A DNA stretch of 64,000 nt from Muricomes sp049840515. Its GTDB lineage: Bacteria > Bacillota > Clostridia > Lachnospirales > Lachnospiraceae. Below the pieces are notes generated by a model, which was not told where the DNA came from, ran no database searches, and worked only from the letters and a program-made list of their open reading frames with translations. The DNA lies in NCBI GenBank assembly GCA_049840515.1, contig JASGKW010000019.1, forward strand, positions 124,001 to 188,000, given 5' to 3'. Of this stretch, positions 46,403-56,197 are shown piece after piece (position 1 is the first letter of the stretch; the number at the start of each line of letters is the position of its first letter). A program made the translations under genes and the position numbers.

Positions 46403-48628
46403 TTAAAATAATCTCATAGGATTAAAATCAAATTGTATCCTTATTTTCTGAAATCCACTGTTTACTTCAATATATTGTTCCAGATAGTTTTTCATCTTTA
46501 TTAGTGTATCATATCTTTCTGCTTTCAGATAGAGCACTTTCCGGTATATGTCATTTACTTTTCCAATCCCCGGACTTGCCGGCCCGATAATTTCCACATC
46601 GGCATCCCTGCGGACCCGCAGAGCATATTCTTTCAAGTATCTGCATCCCTTTTCCAAAAGTGCCTCATCCTCGCTTCCTGCCAGCACTGCCAGCAGATTT
46701 TCTGCCGGCGGGTATCCCATCAGCTTCCGATAGGAGATTTCCTCCTGATAGAATGCCTCATAGTCCTGGGCTGCGGCCGTCACAATAGCATAATGCTTTG
46801 GACTGTAAGTCTGGATTACAGCTTCCCCCCGCTTCTGTCCCCGGCCAGCCCGGCCTGCAGCCTGGGTCAGCAATTGAAAGGTCCTCTCCCCGGCTCTGTA
46901 ATCGTCCGCATAAAGAGACATATCTGCCGCCAGAACTCCCACCAGAGTCACATTTGGAAAATCATGACCTTTTACAATCATCTGTGTCCCCACCAGAATA
47001 TCGGCCTCCTCATTGGCAAATGCCGCCAATATCTTCTCGTGCCCGTCTTTCTGGCGTGTGGTATCCATATCCATGCGCAGAACCCGCGCCATGGGAAACT
47101 GCTTCTTCACAATCTCTTCTATCTGCTGTGTGCCTGCCCTGAATTCCCCTATATGCCGGGAACCACATGCAGGGCATACACTGACTCTTGGCTCTTCATG
47201 CCCGCAGTAATGGCACATCATCTTTCCGCCTCTGTGGGTGGAGAGGGAGACATCACAGTGCTCACATTTTACCACATGGCCGCACTCCCGGCAGGAAATA
47301 AAGCCAGCATAGCCCCGGCGGTTCAAAAACAGCATAATCTGTTCTTTTTTCTCCAGCCTCTCCGCCATCATCTCCTGCAATTTTCTGCTTAAAATGGAGC
47401 GGTTTCCTTCTTTTAATTCTTCCCTCAAGTCGACAGTATATACCTGTGCCATATCCTGCATCCCAGAACGGTTTCGCAGCTCCAGCAGGGCATACTCTCC
47501 GTTTTTTGCCCGGTACATGGCTTCCATGGAAGGTGTGGCGGAACCCAAAATCACACTGGCTCCCTCCATCTTGGCCCTTGCCTCAGCGGTCTCCCTTGCA
47601 TGATATCTGGGAATCTGTTCACTCTTGTAAGTGCTTTCATGCTCCTCATCTATCACAATCAATCCAAGGTCCGGAAAGGGGGTAAATAAAGCGGAGCGGG
47701 GCCCTATCATTACATCAATTCTGCCTTCTTTTGCCCGCATCATCTGGTCATAGCGCTCACCCGCTGACAGCCGGGAGTTTATAATAGAAACCCTGTCACC
47801 AAAATTCCGGTAAAACCGCATCACCGTCTGGTAAGTCAGAGCAATCTCAGGAATCAAAACGATAGCCTGCTTTCCTTTGGAAATCACACGGCGTATCATT
47901 TCAATGTATACTTCTGTTTTTCCGCTCCCCGTCACCCCGTACAATAAATATGTGCCGTATTTCTTCTGTATGTAGTCTTCCCAAAAAGTAGAAACAGCAT
48001 TCTTCTGCTCATCCGTAAACAAAACGCTGCATTCTACAAGTTCCCCTTTTACAGGATTTCTGTAAATCTGCTCAGATTCCAGGGTAAGAATCCCCTGCTC
48101 CTCCATGGCACGTATCACAGTCAGAGTAATATTCAACTTTTTGGTCACCAGCTCATAATCCAGAAGGTTATCATCCAGCAGAGCTGCCATCAGCCTTGCC
48201 CGGGCCTTTTGATTTTTTTCCAGATAAAAGTCCAGCTTCTGCTTTGCCTCATCCTTGTCTAAAAGCAGGCGTATGCGCCTCTTCACTTTGGCATTTTCTT
48301 TCTGTTTAATAGGAAGAACGGTCTTCAAAGCCTGAATCATGGTTCCGCCGTACTGCTCTTTCATCCATGCTGCCAAAGCCGCCAGCTTGCCTTCAATGGC
48401 TACGCCGGTTCTGGAAATATCCTGAATCTCCTTTACCTTGGATTCTTCATACTCACAGGTGTCCGTCAGGCTTATCACATATCCTTTCATCTCACGGTTT
48501 CCTTTTCCAAAAGGAATCACCACTTCCATTCCCGCAGAAAGCTCACCCTCCAGATGGGGGGGCACTTTATATTGAAATGTTCTATCTAATTTTTCATGTG
48601 TAATGTCCACAATAATATTTGCATACAT
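46403..48628 (-). CDS. priA: Primosomal protein N' (replication restart helicase)
   Basis: 741 residues. N-terminal DNA-binding domain (MYANIIVDITHEKLD), Walker A GVTGSGKTEVY, Walker B VIDEEH, SATPSMEAM, then the cysteine-rich zinc-binding segment (CRECGHVVKCEHCD ... CHYCGHEEPRVSVCPACGS), helicase motif V/VI GTQMIVKGHDFPN and QAAGRAGRG. Restarts stalled forks by loading the replicative helicase. Normal length. Confidence 0.97.
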   Translation of the reverse strand: MYANIIVDITHEKLDRTFQYKVPPHLEGELSAGMEVVIPFGKGNREMKGYVISLTDTCEYEESKVKEIQDISRTGVAIEGKLAALAAWMKEQYGGTMIQALKTVLPIKQKENAKVKRRIRLLLDKDEAKQKLDFYLEKNQKARARLMAALLDDNLLDYELVTKKLNITLTVIRAMEEQGILTLESEQIYRNPVKGELVECSVLFTDEQKNAVSTFWEDYIQKKYGTYLLYGVTGSGKTEVYIEMIRRVISKGKQAIVLIPEIALTYQTVMRFYRNFGDRVSIINSRLSAGERYDQMMRAKEGRIDVMIGPRSALFTPFPDLGLIVIDEEHESTYKSEQIPRYHARETAEARAKMEGASVILGSATPSMEAMYRAKNGEYALLELRNRSGMQDMAQVYTVDLREELKEGNRSILSRKLQEMMAERLEKKEQIMLFLNRRGYAGFISCRECGHVVKCEHCDVSLSTHRGGKMMCHYCGHEEPRVSVCPACGSRHIGEFRAGTQQIEEIVKKQFPMARVLRMDMDTTRQKDGHEKILAAFANEEADILVGTQMIVKGHDFPNVTLVGVLAADMSLYADDYRAGERTFQLLTQAAGRAGRGQKRGEAVIQTYSPKHYAIVTAAAQDYEAFYQEEISYRKLMGYPPAENLLAVLAGSEDEALLEKGCRYLKEYALRVRRDADVEIIGPASPGIGKVNDIYRKVLYLKAERYDTLIKMKNYLEQYIEVNSGFQKIRIQFDFNPMRLF

Positions 48629-48658
48629 GAAACCTATTCACCCGCTTTATATAACAAT

Positions 48659-50113
48659 TTATCTCTGTAAAATTTCCTGAATCAAAACTCTCTCGTCCAT
48701 AGGGTATTTTACCCCTTTAATTTCCTGATAATCCTCATGTCCCTTTCCTGCCAGGACAATCACATCTCCCGGCTGTCCGTGCTCTATGGCATACCGGATG
48801 GCCTCTTTCCTGTCACAGATTTCTACATATTTTCCATTTGTCCGTCCAATTCCTTCTTTGATATCATTTATAATATCCTGAGGCTCCTCAAATCTCGGAT
48901 TATCGGACGTGATGATAGACAAATCTGCCAGGCGCCCGGAAACTTCTCCCATCTCATAGCGGCGGTCCTTTGAACGGTTTCCCCCGCACCCAAACAGACA
49001 CACCAGACGGGTTGGATTGTATTCTCTCAAAGTAGTCAGAAGACTCTCCAGACTCATGGCATTGTGGGCATAGTCAATCATCAGCGTAAAATCGTCAGAT
49101 ACTTTAATCATTTCAATTCTGCCCTTGACCTTTGCTACCTTCAGCGCCTCCTGAATCTTTTCTGCGGGAACCTGGAAATGCCTGCACACTGCAATCGCTG
49201 TCAGAGAATTATATACACTGAATTTTCCCGGGATATCAATTTCCACATCGAAATCCATAAGACCTGCCACATGGTAAGCCACTCCAAGATAGCCGGGGCG
49301 GGACACCAGATGTGTATCTACCGCCCTCAAATCTGCTTTTTCTGAAAATCCAAAAGTTTCAGTCTCACAGGTTGAACCTGAAAATACATCCTCAAAATGT
49401 TCGTCATCCACATTGGCAATGCCCAGCCTGCACTGTTTAAACAGAAGCCCCTTACATCTCATGTAGTCCTCAAAATCCTTGTGCTCGTTTGGGCCGATAT
49501 GGTCTCTTCCCAGATTGGTAAAAATTCCAATCTCAAATGGGATTCCCGCAGTCCTGTGGAGCATCAGTCCCTGGGAGGACACCTCCATCACCACGCTGTC
49601 ACATCCCGCCTCTGCCATTTCTGCAAAGTACTGGTGGATGGTATAAGATTCAGGCGTGGTATTGGCAGCAGGTATCTTCTTTTCCCCGATAATTGTCTCT
49701 ATGGTTCCAATCAAACCTACCTTGTGTCCCACTTCCTCCAAAATAGACTTAATCATGTATGTTGTCGTAGTCTTTCCCTTTGTCCCGGTGATTCCAATGA
49801 TTTTCATTTTCTCCGCAGGGTAACCAAAATAAGCAGCAGATATCAGGGCCAGAGCATACCTTGTATCTGATACTCGGATTACGGTGATATCTTCCGGTAC
49901 CTCCGCCTCCCTCTCCACGATTACGGCAGATGCCCCCTTCTCCGCTACATCCGCAATAAATTTATGTCCGTCCGCCACTGCACCGGAAATACAGACAAAC
50001 ACAGAGCCTTCCTCCACCTTTCTTGAGTCACAGACCAGAGTAGTAACCTGTATTTCATCGCTGCCCTGTACCACTTCATATTCTAAACGTTCTAATAACT
50101 GATTCAGTTTCAT
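48659..50113 (-). CDS. murE: UDP-MurNAc-tripeptide synthetase MurE
   Basis: 484 residues from ATG 50113 (GGGAGGAATGTAT). ATP site GTKGKTTTTYMI (about 108-119), carbamylated Lys region, LVCLFGCGGNRSKDRRYEMG, and TSDNPRFEEP. The DNPR motif predicts meso-diaminopimelate as the added residue, hence DAP-type peptidoglycan. Located between priA and an acyltransferase gene, away from a dcw cluster. Confidence 0.95.
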   Translation of the reverse strand: MKLNQLLERLEYEVVQGSDEIQVTTLVCDSRKVEEGSVFVCISGAVADGHKFIADVAEKGASAVIVEREAEVPEDITVIRVSDTRYALALISAAYFGYPAEKMKIIGITGTKGKTTTTYMIKSILEEVGHKVGLIGTIETIIGEKKIPAANTTPESYTIHQYFAEMAEAGCDSVVMEVSSQGLMLHRTAGIPFEIGIFTNLGRDHIGPNEHKDFEDYMRCKGLLFKQCRLGIANVDDEHFEDVFSGSTCETETFGFSEKADLRAVDTHLVSRPGYLGVAYHVAGLMDFDVEIDIPGKFSVYNSLTAIAVCRHFQVPAEKIQEALKVAKVKGRIEMIKVSDDFTLMIDYAHNAMSLESLLTTLREYNPTRLVCLFGCGGNRSKDRRYEMGEVSGRLADLSIITSDNPRFEEPQDIINDIKEGIGRTNGKYVEICDRKEAIRYAIEHGQPGDVIVLAGKGHEDYQEIKGVKYPMDERVLIQEILQR

Positions 50114-50201
50114 ATACATTCCTCCCAATTCAAATGCGCCTTATGCTATATAGAATAACACAATCAGCTTTTGGTTGCAAAATTTCTCTTGTGAATTTTT
50201 C

Positions 50202-50227
50202 GTAACAGTTCAGCCATACAGCTTGAA
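50202..50227. repeat. Dispersed palindromic repeat, copy C (half element)
   Basis: Only the left arm GTAACAGTTCAGCCATACAG followed by CTTGAA, 8 nt beyond the acyltransferase stop. Confidence 0.55.
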
Positions 50228-50234
50228 CCGGCCG

Positions 50235-51245
50235 CTATGAAATATATCTTCCAACGGATAGTTTCCTTATCAGATATATACACAGAAATGATATTGCCAA
50301 AATTCCTATTGTGAGCCCCGGCACCGCAATCCACGCAGACAGATGCTCCGGCTCCACATATTTTTTATAGTTGTCAAGAAAAAGTATATGAATCAGATAA
50401 ATCCCAAAAGAACATCCACACAATATATCTATCCATTTCTTTGTTTTATCTCCCAGACGTATATCCCCTCCTCCAAGCTGCATCATCAGGCTAAAGAAAG
50501 AAACACTGCTTATGATAACCAGAGGACAGCCATACTCCAAAAAACGCTCATAATGGTCACCAAGCCAATATGTGACTCCTGCCGTCAGTACTATATTCAC
50601 TACCGTACTGCCCAGAAAAATTGCCGCAAGCGGGAACGTCCGCCCTTTAAATTTCTCCTTGTATTTAAAAACAATATATCCCATAAAAAAATAGAACGCA
50701 TACACCCGGTCTCCCAAAAGCGGCACGTCATAGTAAGGTTCTGCGTGAAGAAAGGAGGAAAAATATGTAAATACACAGACCGCTCCTCCCACCACAAGAA
50801 ATGCCTTATCCATATCACTGTTCATTCCTCTGCACATAATCTGAAAAAATGGAAGGACAAGATAAATAGGAATTACCGCATAAAGATACCAGAGATGGGA
50901 CTCTGCGGGCTCATAAAATAAGTCCTGCAGGTCATAGGATGTACCCATGTAATAAGTGTTGAAGAGATAATAAACTGCACTCCAGACTACCAGTACAACC
51001 GAGAAGCGCAGCAGCCGCTTCCCATTTTTGCTAAGAGGCTCAGTTCTTCCCAGCAGCAAAGCACCGCTGAGCATAAAGAAGCAGGGGACACTGACTCTCG
51101 CCACAGCATCCAAAATCACTGAAAACAAATATTCTCCCCGCCCAATATCAACATATGCCCGGCAAAAATAGTTCGTGACATGTATCACAATTACCATCAC
51201 AAATGAGAGAGTTCTAATAATTTCCATATTATAATTTTTTGTCAT
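50235..51245 (-). CDS. Acyltransferase 3 family membrane protein
   Basis: 336 residues, about ten hydrophobic helices. Starts NMEIIRTLSFVMVIVIHVTN (with the conserved R and H of acyltransferase family 3), then VPCFFMLSGALLLG and LWYLYAVIPIYLVLPF. Such enzymes O-acetylate surface polysaccharides or peptidoglycan; substrate unknown. Overlaps the end of dinB by 17 nt. Confidence 0.88.
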   Translation of the reverse strand: MTKNYNMEIIRTLSFVMVIVIHVTNYFCRAYVDIGRGEYLFSVILDAVARVSVPCFFMLSGALLLGRTEPLSKNGKRLLRFSVVLVVWSAVYYLFNTYYMGTSYDLQDLFYEPAESHLWYLYAVIPIYLVLPFFQIMCRGMNSDMDKAFLVVGGAVCVFTYFSSFLHAEPYYDVPLLGDRVYAFYFFMGYIVFKYKEKFKGRTFPLAAIFLGSTVVNIVLTAGVTYWLGDHYERFLEYGCPLVIISSVSFFSLMMQLGGGDIRLGDKTKKWIDILCGCSFGIYLIHILFLDNYKKYVEPEHLSAWIAVPGLTIGILAISFLCIYLIRKLSVGRYIS

Positions 51246-52479
51246 CTTCTCCCATATCCTCCTTACCCAGATTACTCTTTTCCTGCTCCATAAGGCTTGC
51301 TTTCATTACGGAATCTTTCCCATATTTTGCCCGTATTTCATCCATCGCTCTGTTCAGTCTCTTATGCTTTTCATCCTGAACTGGCGGCAGTTCTATATCA
51401 AAAATAGAAAGTTGTACCGGAACAGACGACTCCACCAACTTTGCTGTGCGAATCCCAAGCAGTCTCACCGGTTCTCCGTTCCACACCTCATCAAAGAGCT
51501 GGCTCGCAGCCTCATAAAGTACACTTTCATCGTCCGTCGGCTTTGTGAGCTGCTTTTGATGAGAAATGTTCTGGAAATCATAATATCTGATTTCCATGCT
51601 TACCATATACGCTTTCTGCCCCGCCTTTTTGAGCCGCTTTCCCACACTCTCTGCCAGAATCTGCAATACCGCCTTTGCCTCCTCGGCTGTCACCGCATCC
51701 TCAGACAGTGTAGTGGAGTTTCCAATCCCTTTTGCCTCCATCTCCCCTGACTGGACGGCAGCATCACTCATTCCGTTTGCAAACTCCCACAGTTTTCTTC
51801 CATGACTCTTCATATGCAGAAAAATCAAATCCGGGTCTGTCTGTGCAAGGTCTCCTATGGTGTAAATTTCCAGCTTCTTCAGTGTCTCCACGCTGGAACG
51901 CCCCGCCATGTACAATTCCCGCAGAGGAAGAGGCCACATTTTTACTTGAATTTCCTCCGGAAAAAGTGTGTGTACCCGGTCCGGCTTTTCAAAATCTGAT
52001 GCCATCTTTGCCAACAGCTTATTGGATGAAATTCCAATATTTACAGTGAAATCAAACTTTTCTTTTATCCCGTCCTTTATAATCAGTGCAGCTTCTATGG
52101 GGGAAGGGTATTTCCATGCTATCTGTGTAAAATCCATGTAGCACTCGTCCACGCTGACCTGCTCAATCTCACGGGTAAAACTCTTTAGATAATTCATCAG
52201 CAGGGCACTTTTTTCCCTGTACATTTTATGGTCAGGAGGTACCGTGACTAAATCAGGACACTTACGAAAGGCATTCGCAACAGGTTCCCCCGTGCGAATG
52301 CCATATCTTTTGGCAGGTATAGATTTGGCAAGCACCACCCCCCGGCGGGACTTCTGGTCACCGCCGATAATTGATGGTATTTCCCTTATATCCTGCTTTG
52401 CACCCTTTTTCAATTGTTCGACTGCTGTCCAGCTCAAATATGCGGAGTTGACATCAATATGAAAAATAATCGGCGTCAT
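51229..52479 (-). CDS. dinB: DNA polymerase IV (Y family)
   Basis: 416 residues; translesion polymerase. Palm motifs FHIDVNSAYLSW (D8 region) and SVDECYMDF (acidic pair), then NIGISSNKLLAKMAS and little-finger domain from about 240. Near the C-terminus is the beta-clamp binding motif QLSIFD. Extended basic/acidic tail of 60 residues. 8 nt downstream of clpB. Confidence 0.95.
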   Translation of the reverse strand: MTPIIFHIDVNSAYLSWTAVEQLKKGAKQDIREIPSIIGGDQKSRRGVVLAKSIPAKRYGIRTGEPVANAFRKCPDLVTVPPDHKMYREKSALLMNYLKSFTREIEQVSVDECYMDFTQIAWKYPSPIEAALIIKDGIKEKFDFTVNIGISSNKLLAKMASDFEKPDRVHTLFPEEIQVKMWPLPLRELYMAGRSSVETLKKLEIYTIGDLAQTDPDLIFLHMKSHGRKLWEFANGMSDAAVQSGEMEAKGIGNSTTLSEDAVTAEEAKAVLQILAESVGKRLKKAGQKAYMVSMEIRYYDFQNISHQKQLTKPTDDESVLYEAASQLFDEVWNGEPVRLLGIRTAKLVESSVPVQLSIFDIELPPVQDEKHKRLNRAMDEIRAKYGKDSVMKASLMEQEKSNLGKEDMGEDDKKL

Positions 52480-52487
52480 GAAATCAG

Positions 52488-55082
52488 TTATCCTTTCACT
52501 TTCACAGTTGCTTCCAATTGTCCATGGACGACATCAATTAAAATTGTATCCTCTCTTCCTACATTTCCTGCAAGAATCAGCTTCGCCGCGAGAGTCTCTA
52601 CGTTCTTCTGCAGATATCTCTTTAATGGCCTTGCGCCATACATTGGATCATATCCGCCTTCCACAATAAGTGCTCTGGCCGGTTCTGTCAGTTCGATAGA
52701 AAGCTCTTTGTCCTCAAGACGTTTATTGACATCTGCTACTAATAAATCAATAATTGCATAAATATTGTTTTTCGTCAACGGTTTAAACATAATGATTTCA
52801 TCCAGACGGTTCAAAAACTCCGGTCTGAAGCGGGCACGTAATTCACTCATAACCATGTCCTGGCTGGTTTCATCTATGGTTCCGTCCTCCCCGATACCCT
52901 CCAGCAGATAACTTGCCCCGAGGTTGGAGGTCATAATAAGAATCGTATTTTTAAAGTCTACTGTGCGTCCCTGTGAATCTGTAATCCGGCCGTCATCCAA
53001 TACCTGCAAGAGCACATTAAATACATCGGGATGTGCTTTTTCAATCTCATCAAACAATACAACAGAATATGGCTTTCTTCTGACTGCCTCTGTAAGCTGA
53101 CCTCCTTCATCGTAGCCAACGTATCCCGGAGGCGCTCCAATCAGCCTTGATACAGAAAATTTCTCCATATATTCACTCATGTCGATGCGCACCATATTGT
53201 TCTCATCATCAAACAGACTTTCAGCCAACGCTTTTGCAAGCTCCGTCTTGCCTACCCCGGTAGGTCCCAAAAACAGGAAAGAACCGATGGGCTTTGACGG
53301 GTCTTTGATGCCGGCCTTGGAACGGATGATGGCTTCTGTTACCAGCTGAACGCCCTCCTCCTGGCCAATGACACGTTTGTGGAGTACCTCACCTAAGTGA
53401 AGTGTTTTACTCCGCTCACTTTCATTTAATTTTGCCACCGGAATTCCAGTCCATCTGGAAATAATTCTGGCAATCTCTTCATCTGTGACAGCCTCGTGCA
53501 CCAGAGACATCTCTTTTTGTCTTAATTTATCTTCCTCCTCTTCCAACTGTTTCTGTAATTGGGGAAGACGGCCATATTGCAGCTCTGCAGCCTTGTTCAA
53601 ATCATATTCTCTCTGGGCCTTTTGTATCTCTTTATTTACCTGCTCAATTTCTTCTCTAACTTTCTGCACTCTTTCCACAGAGGCTTTTTCGTTATCCCAC
53701 TGTGCCTTTTTGCCGGAATACTCTTCATGCAGTTCTGCAAGCTCCTCCTGCAAATGTTCCAGTCTTTCCCTGCTCAGCCGGTCTTCTTCTTTTTTTAACG
53801 CTTCCTCTTCAATTTCCAGCTGCATAATGCGCCGGCGCAGTTCATCCAGCTTCTCGTGGGCATAGAATCCAGCTCTTGTCTTAATCAGGGCACATGCCTC
53901 ATCCACAAGGTCAATTGCCTTGTCCGGCAGAAATCTATCAGAAATGTAGCGGTTGGAAAGTGTAGCCGCTGCGACCAGCGCACTGTCTGTAATCTTAACA
54001 CCATGAAACACCTCATACCGCTCTTTGAGACCTCTCAGAATGGAAATGGTATCCTCCACTGTAGGTTCTTCCACCATAACCGGCTGGAACCGTCGTTCAA
54101 GGGCTGCATCTTTCTCGATGTACTGGCGGTATTCATCCAGGGTTGTGGCACCGATACAGTGCAGCTCTCCTCTTGCCAGCATAGGCTTTAACATATTGCC
54201 CGCATCCATGGCACCGTCCGTTTTGCCTGCGCCCACGATTGTGTGCAATTCATCAATAAACAGAATAATCTTGCCATCGCTGTTTTTCACTTCTTCAAGG
54301 ACAGCTTTCAGACGCTCCTCAAACTCTCCCCGATACTTCGCACCTGCAACCAGTGCCCCCATATCCAGGGAAAAAATAGTCTTATCTTTCAGACCTTCCG
54401 GGACATCTCCTCTTACAATACGCTGAGCCAGCCCCTCTACTACTGCTGTTTTACCTACACCAGGCTCACCGATGAGCACTGGATTGTTTTTTGTTTTCCT
54501 GGAAAGAATTCTGACCACATTTCTGATTTCTTCATCCCTGCCAATGACCGGATCAAGTTTCTGGTCTCTGGCGCGCTCCACCAAATCCTGTCCATACTTA
54601 TTCAATGTATCATAAGTAGCTTCCGGATTGTCGCTGGTCACTCTCTGGTTCCCCCGGACTGTTGACAATGCCTGCAAAAAGTTGTTCCGGTTAATGCCAA
54701 ATTCCTTGTACAATCCTTTCAGTTCCCGGCTTGCATACTTCAAAAGAGACAGAAAGAGATGCTCCACAGAGACATATTCGTCCCCCATCTGCTTTGCCTC
54801 ATCCTCGGCGTGAATCAGCACATTGTTCAAGTCCTGTCCCACAAACACCTGTCCGCCCTGTACCTTAGGACGTCTGGAAAGCGTTTCCTCCACACGGTTC
54901 ACAAACAATGTTCCCTGAATATTCATTTTCTCAAGCAATTTCAAAATCAAACTATCATCCTGGGTCACAAGGGCATACAACAAATGCTCCTGCGCAATCT
55001 CCTGATTTCCGTAGTCATAAGCAATTTTCTCACATCCCTGCACTGCCTGGATTGAATTCTGTGTAAACTTATTTATATTCAT
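52488..55082 (-). CDS. clpB: ATP-dependent chaperone ClpB
   Basis: 864 residues; disaggregase acting with DnaK. Clp N-domain (1-145), AAA-1 with GEPGVGKTAVVEGL (around 200), the long coiled-coil M domain (about 405-525), AAA-2 with GPTGVGKTELAKAL (around 605), and the C-terminal small domain. No ClpP-binding tripeptide loop is obvious and the long M domain identifies ClpB rather than ClpC. HrcA control is indicated by a CIRCE operator over its promoter. Confidence 0.97.
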   Translation of the reverse strand: MNINKFTQNSIQAVQGCEKIAYDYGNQEIAQEHLLYALVTQDDSLILKLLEKMNIQGTLFVNRVEETLSRRPKVQGGQVFVGQDLNNVLIHAEDEAKQMGDEYVSVEHLFLSLLKYASRELKGLYKEFGINRNNFLQALSTVRGNQRVTSDNPEATYDTLNKYGQDLVERARDQKLDPVIGRDEEIRNVVRILSRKTKNNPVLIGEPGVGKTAVVEGLAQRIVRGDVPEGLKDKTIFSLDMGALVAGAKYRGEFEERLKAVLEEVKNSDGKIILFIDELHTIVGAGKTDGAMDAGNMLKPMLARGELHCIGATTLDEYRQYIEKDAALERRFQPVMVEEPTVEDTISILRGLKERYEVFHGVKITDSALVAAATLSNRYISDRFLPDKAIDLVDEACALIKTRAGFYAHEKLDELRRRIMQLEIEEEALKKEEDRLSRERLEHLQEELAELHEEYSGKKAQWDNEKASVERVQKVREEIEQVNKEIQKAQREYDLNKAAELQYGRLPQLQKQLEEEEDKLRQKEMSLVHEAVTDEEIARIISRWTGIPVAKLNESERSKTLHLGEVLHKRVIGQEEGVQLVTEAIIRSKAGIKDPSKPIGSFLFLGPTGVGKTELAKALAESLFDDENNMVRIDMSEYMEKFSVSRLIGAPPGYVGYDEGGQLTEAVRRKPYSVVLFDEIEKAHPDVFNVLLQVLDDGRITDSQGRTVDFKNTILIMTSNLGASYLLEGIGEDGTIDETSQDMVMSELRARFRPEFLNRLDEIIMFKPLTKNNIYAIIDLLVADVNKRLEDKELSIELTEPARALIVEGGYDPMYGARPLKRYLQKNVETLAAKLILAGNVGREDTILIDVVHGQLEATVKVKG

Positions 55083-55132
55083 AAAAAGACCCCCTTTGTC
55101 GTTTTCATGCTAGTTGTTCTATTAACAATATA

Positions 55133-55175
55133 ACATTACCACTTTCCGTTAGCACTGTCAAGGCGAGAGTGCTAA
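55133..55175 (-). promoter_or_regulatory. CIRCE operator overlapping the clpB promoter
   Basis: TTAGCACTG-N9-GAGTGCTAA at 55149-55175, one mismatch from the HrcA consensus TTAGCACTC-N9-GAGTGCTAA. The minus-strand promoter is TTGACA (55156-55161, inside the CIRCE), 17-nt spacer, TAATGT (55133-55138). HrcA bound here would block RNA polymerase and release it on heat shock. Confidence 0.9.
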
Positions 55176-55190
55176 TTTTTTTAGTTTTTA

Positions 55191-55256
55191 GTAACAGCTC
55201 TGCCATGCGCAGACATTTAAATAGAATCTATGCGAGCTGTATGGCTGAACTGTTAC
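55191..55256. repeat. Dispersed palindromic repeat, copy A
   Basis: 66 nt, GTAACAGCTCTGCCATGCGC ... GTATGGCTGAACTGTTAC. The arms are inverted copies with a few changes; an interior inverted pair (AGACATTTAAATAGAATCT) resembles copy D. Confidence 0.7.
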
Positions 55257-55342
55257 AGTTCTTAATTAGCGTTTCAACAACAATTGAGATAGTGCCGCCC
55301 TCCCGAAACTCTGTGTCTCAAAGAAATTCGCGGCCGTTTGGC

Positions 55343-55717
55343 TTATTTTTTTGTATTCTCATAAATACGAAACTGCACCATTTCTCTCACCAAATCGTAA
55401 GGTATCTCCTTATTATAAGGAAACTGTACTGCCCCTTTTGAGCTTTTGTAATCTGCCAATTGAGGGGCAAAAGCTTCCACAGCACTGGGGCCAGGGTAAA
55501 AGCCAATGTGATGTTTCTGCGCTGCAAAATGAACAAGGTTTTTATTGAGCACAAATGTCATCATCCCCCATGAGATTTTTTCCGTATTCTCGGGTGAACA
55601 TTCAAGGACAAGATTTCTCAACTTTGTCAATCGCTCATGAATCTCCCCGTCATATTGACCAATGTATGCTTGTATCGTAGTTATTTTAGGTTCCTCATCT
55701 TTCTTGTCACTCTTCAT
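55343..55717 (-). CDS. DUF1801 (YdhG-like) protein
   Basis: About 124 residues from ATG 55717 (GGAGGGCAAGAT). IQAYIGQYDGEIHERLTKLR, ISWGMMTFVLNKNLVHFAAQKHHIGFYPGP, split here at 55-85, are typical of the DUF1801/YdhG family; some members are described as iron chaperones by weak similarity. Overlaps the VOC gene by 4 nt (ATGA). Confidence 0.85.
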   Translation of the reverse strand: MKSDKKDEEPKITTIQAYIGQYDGEIHERLTKLRNLVLECSPENTEKISWGMMTFVLNKNLVHFAAQKHHIGFYPGPSAVEAFAPQLADYKSSKGAVQFPYNKEIPYDLVREMVQFRIYENTKK

Positions 55718-56154
55718 ATCTTGCCCTCCTGCTGATTCTCCCACAACCGTACCCGCTCCTCAAAGCTGACCTCCCGATGAACCTGGTGCAGCATCCATAC
55801 ATAGCCAAAAGTGTCTGTGAATATAGCATTGCTAACCCCATGGCTCTCTATTTGAGTAATTGGCTGAATCTCCGAACATCCCGCCTGCAAGGCAGCGTTA
55901 TATACTTTTTCAATATTGGGAACTATTACATTAAACCAGAATGACTGCGGCATTTCTGGCTTGGGTGCTATTAACCCAAATTCAGGATTTTCATCCAGCA
56001 TATGAAACCGCACCCCATAAATACAAAATACCACCTCATTCTGCCCCCGGGGAAAGCTGGTAACCTCTATGCGCTCCACCTCAAAAATCCGCTCATACAA
56101 TTCCAAGGCCGCAAGACTATCCTTTACAATAAAATCAATTTCTACACCTGTCAT
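55714..56154 (-). CDS. VOC-superfamily (PhnB/glyoxalase-like) protein
   Basis: 146 residues, two beta-alpha-beta-beta-beta modules. DFIVKDSLAALELYERIF and VRFHMLDENPEFGL in the first, FWFNVIVPNIEKVYNAALQAG and FGYVWMLHQVHREV in the second. Metal ligands are not complete enough to assign an enzyme activity. Operon with the DUF1801 gene. Confidence 0.85.
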   Translation of the reverse strand: MTGVEIDFIVKDSLAALELYERIFEVERIEVTSFPRGQNEVVFCIYGVRFHMLDENPEFGLIAPKPEMPQSFWFNVIVPNIEKVYNAALQAGCSEIQPITQIESHGVSNAIFTDTFGYVWMLHQVHREVSFEERVRLWENQQEGKI

Positions 56155-56197
56155 TTTAGTCCCTCCATTATTTCCTTTCTGGTTATAAAAACCAGAA

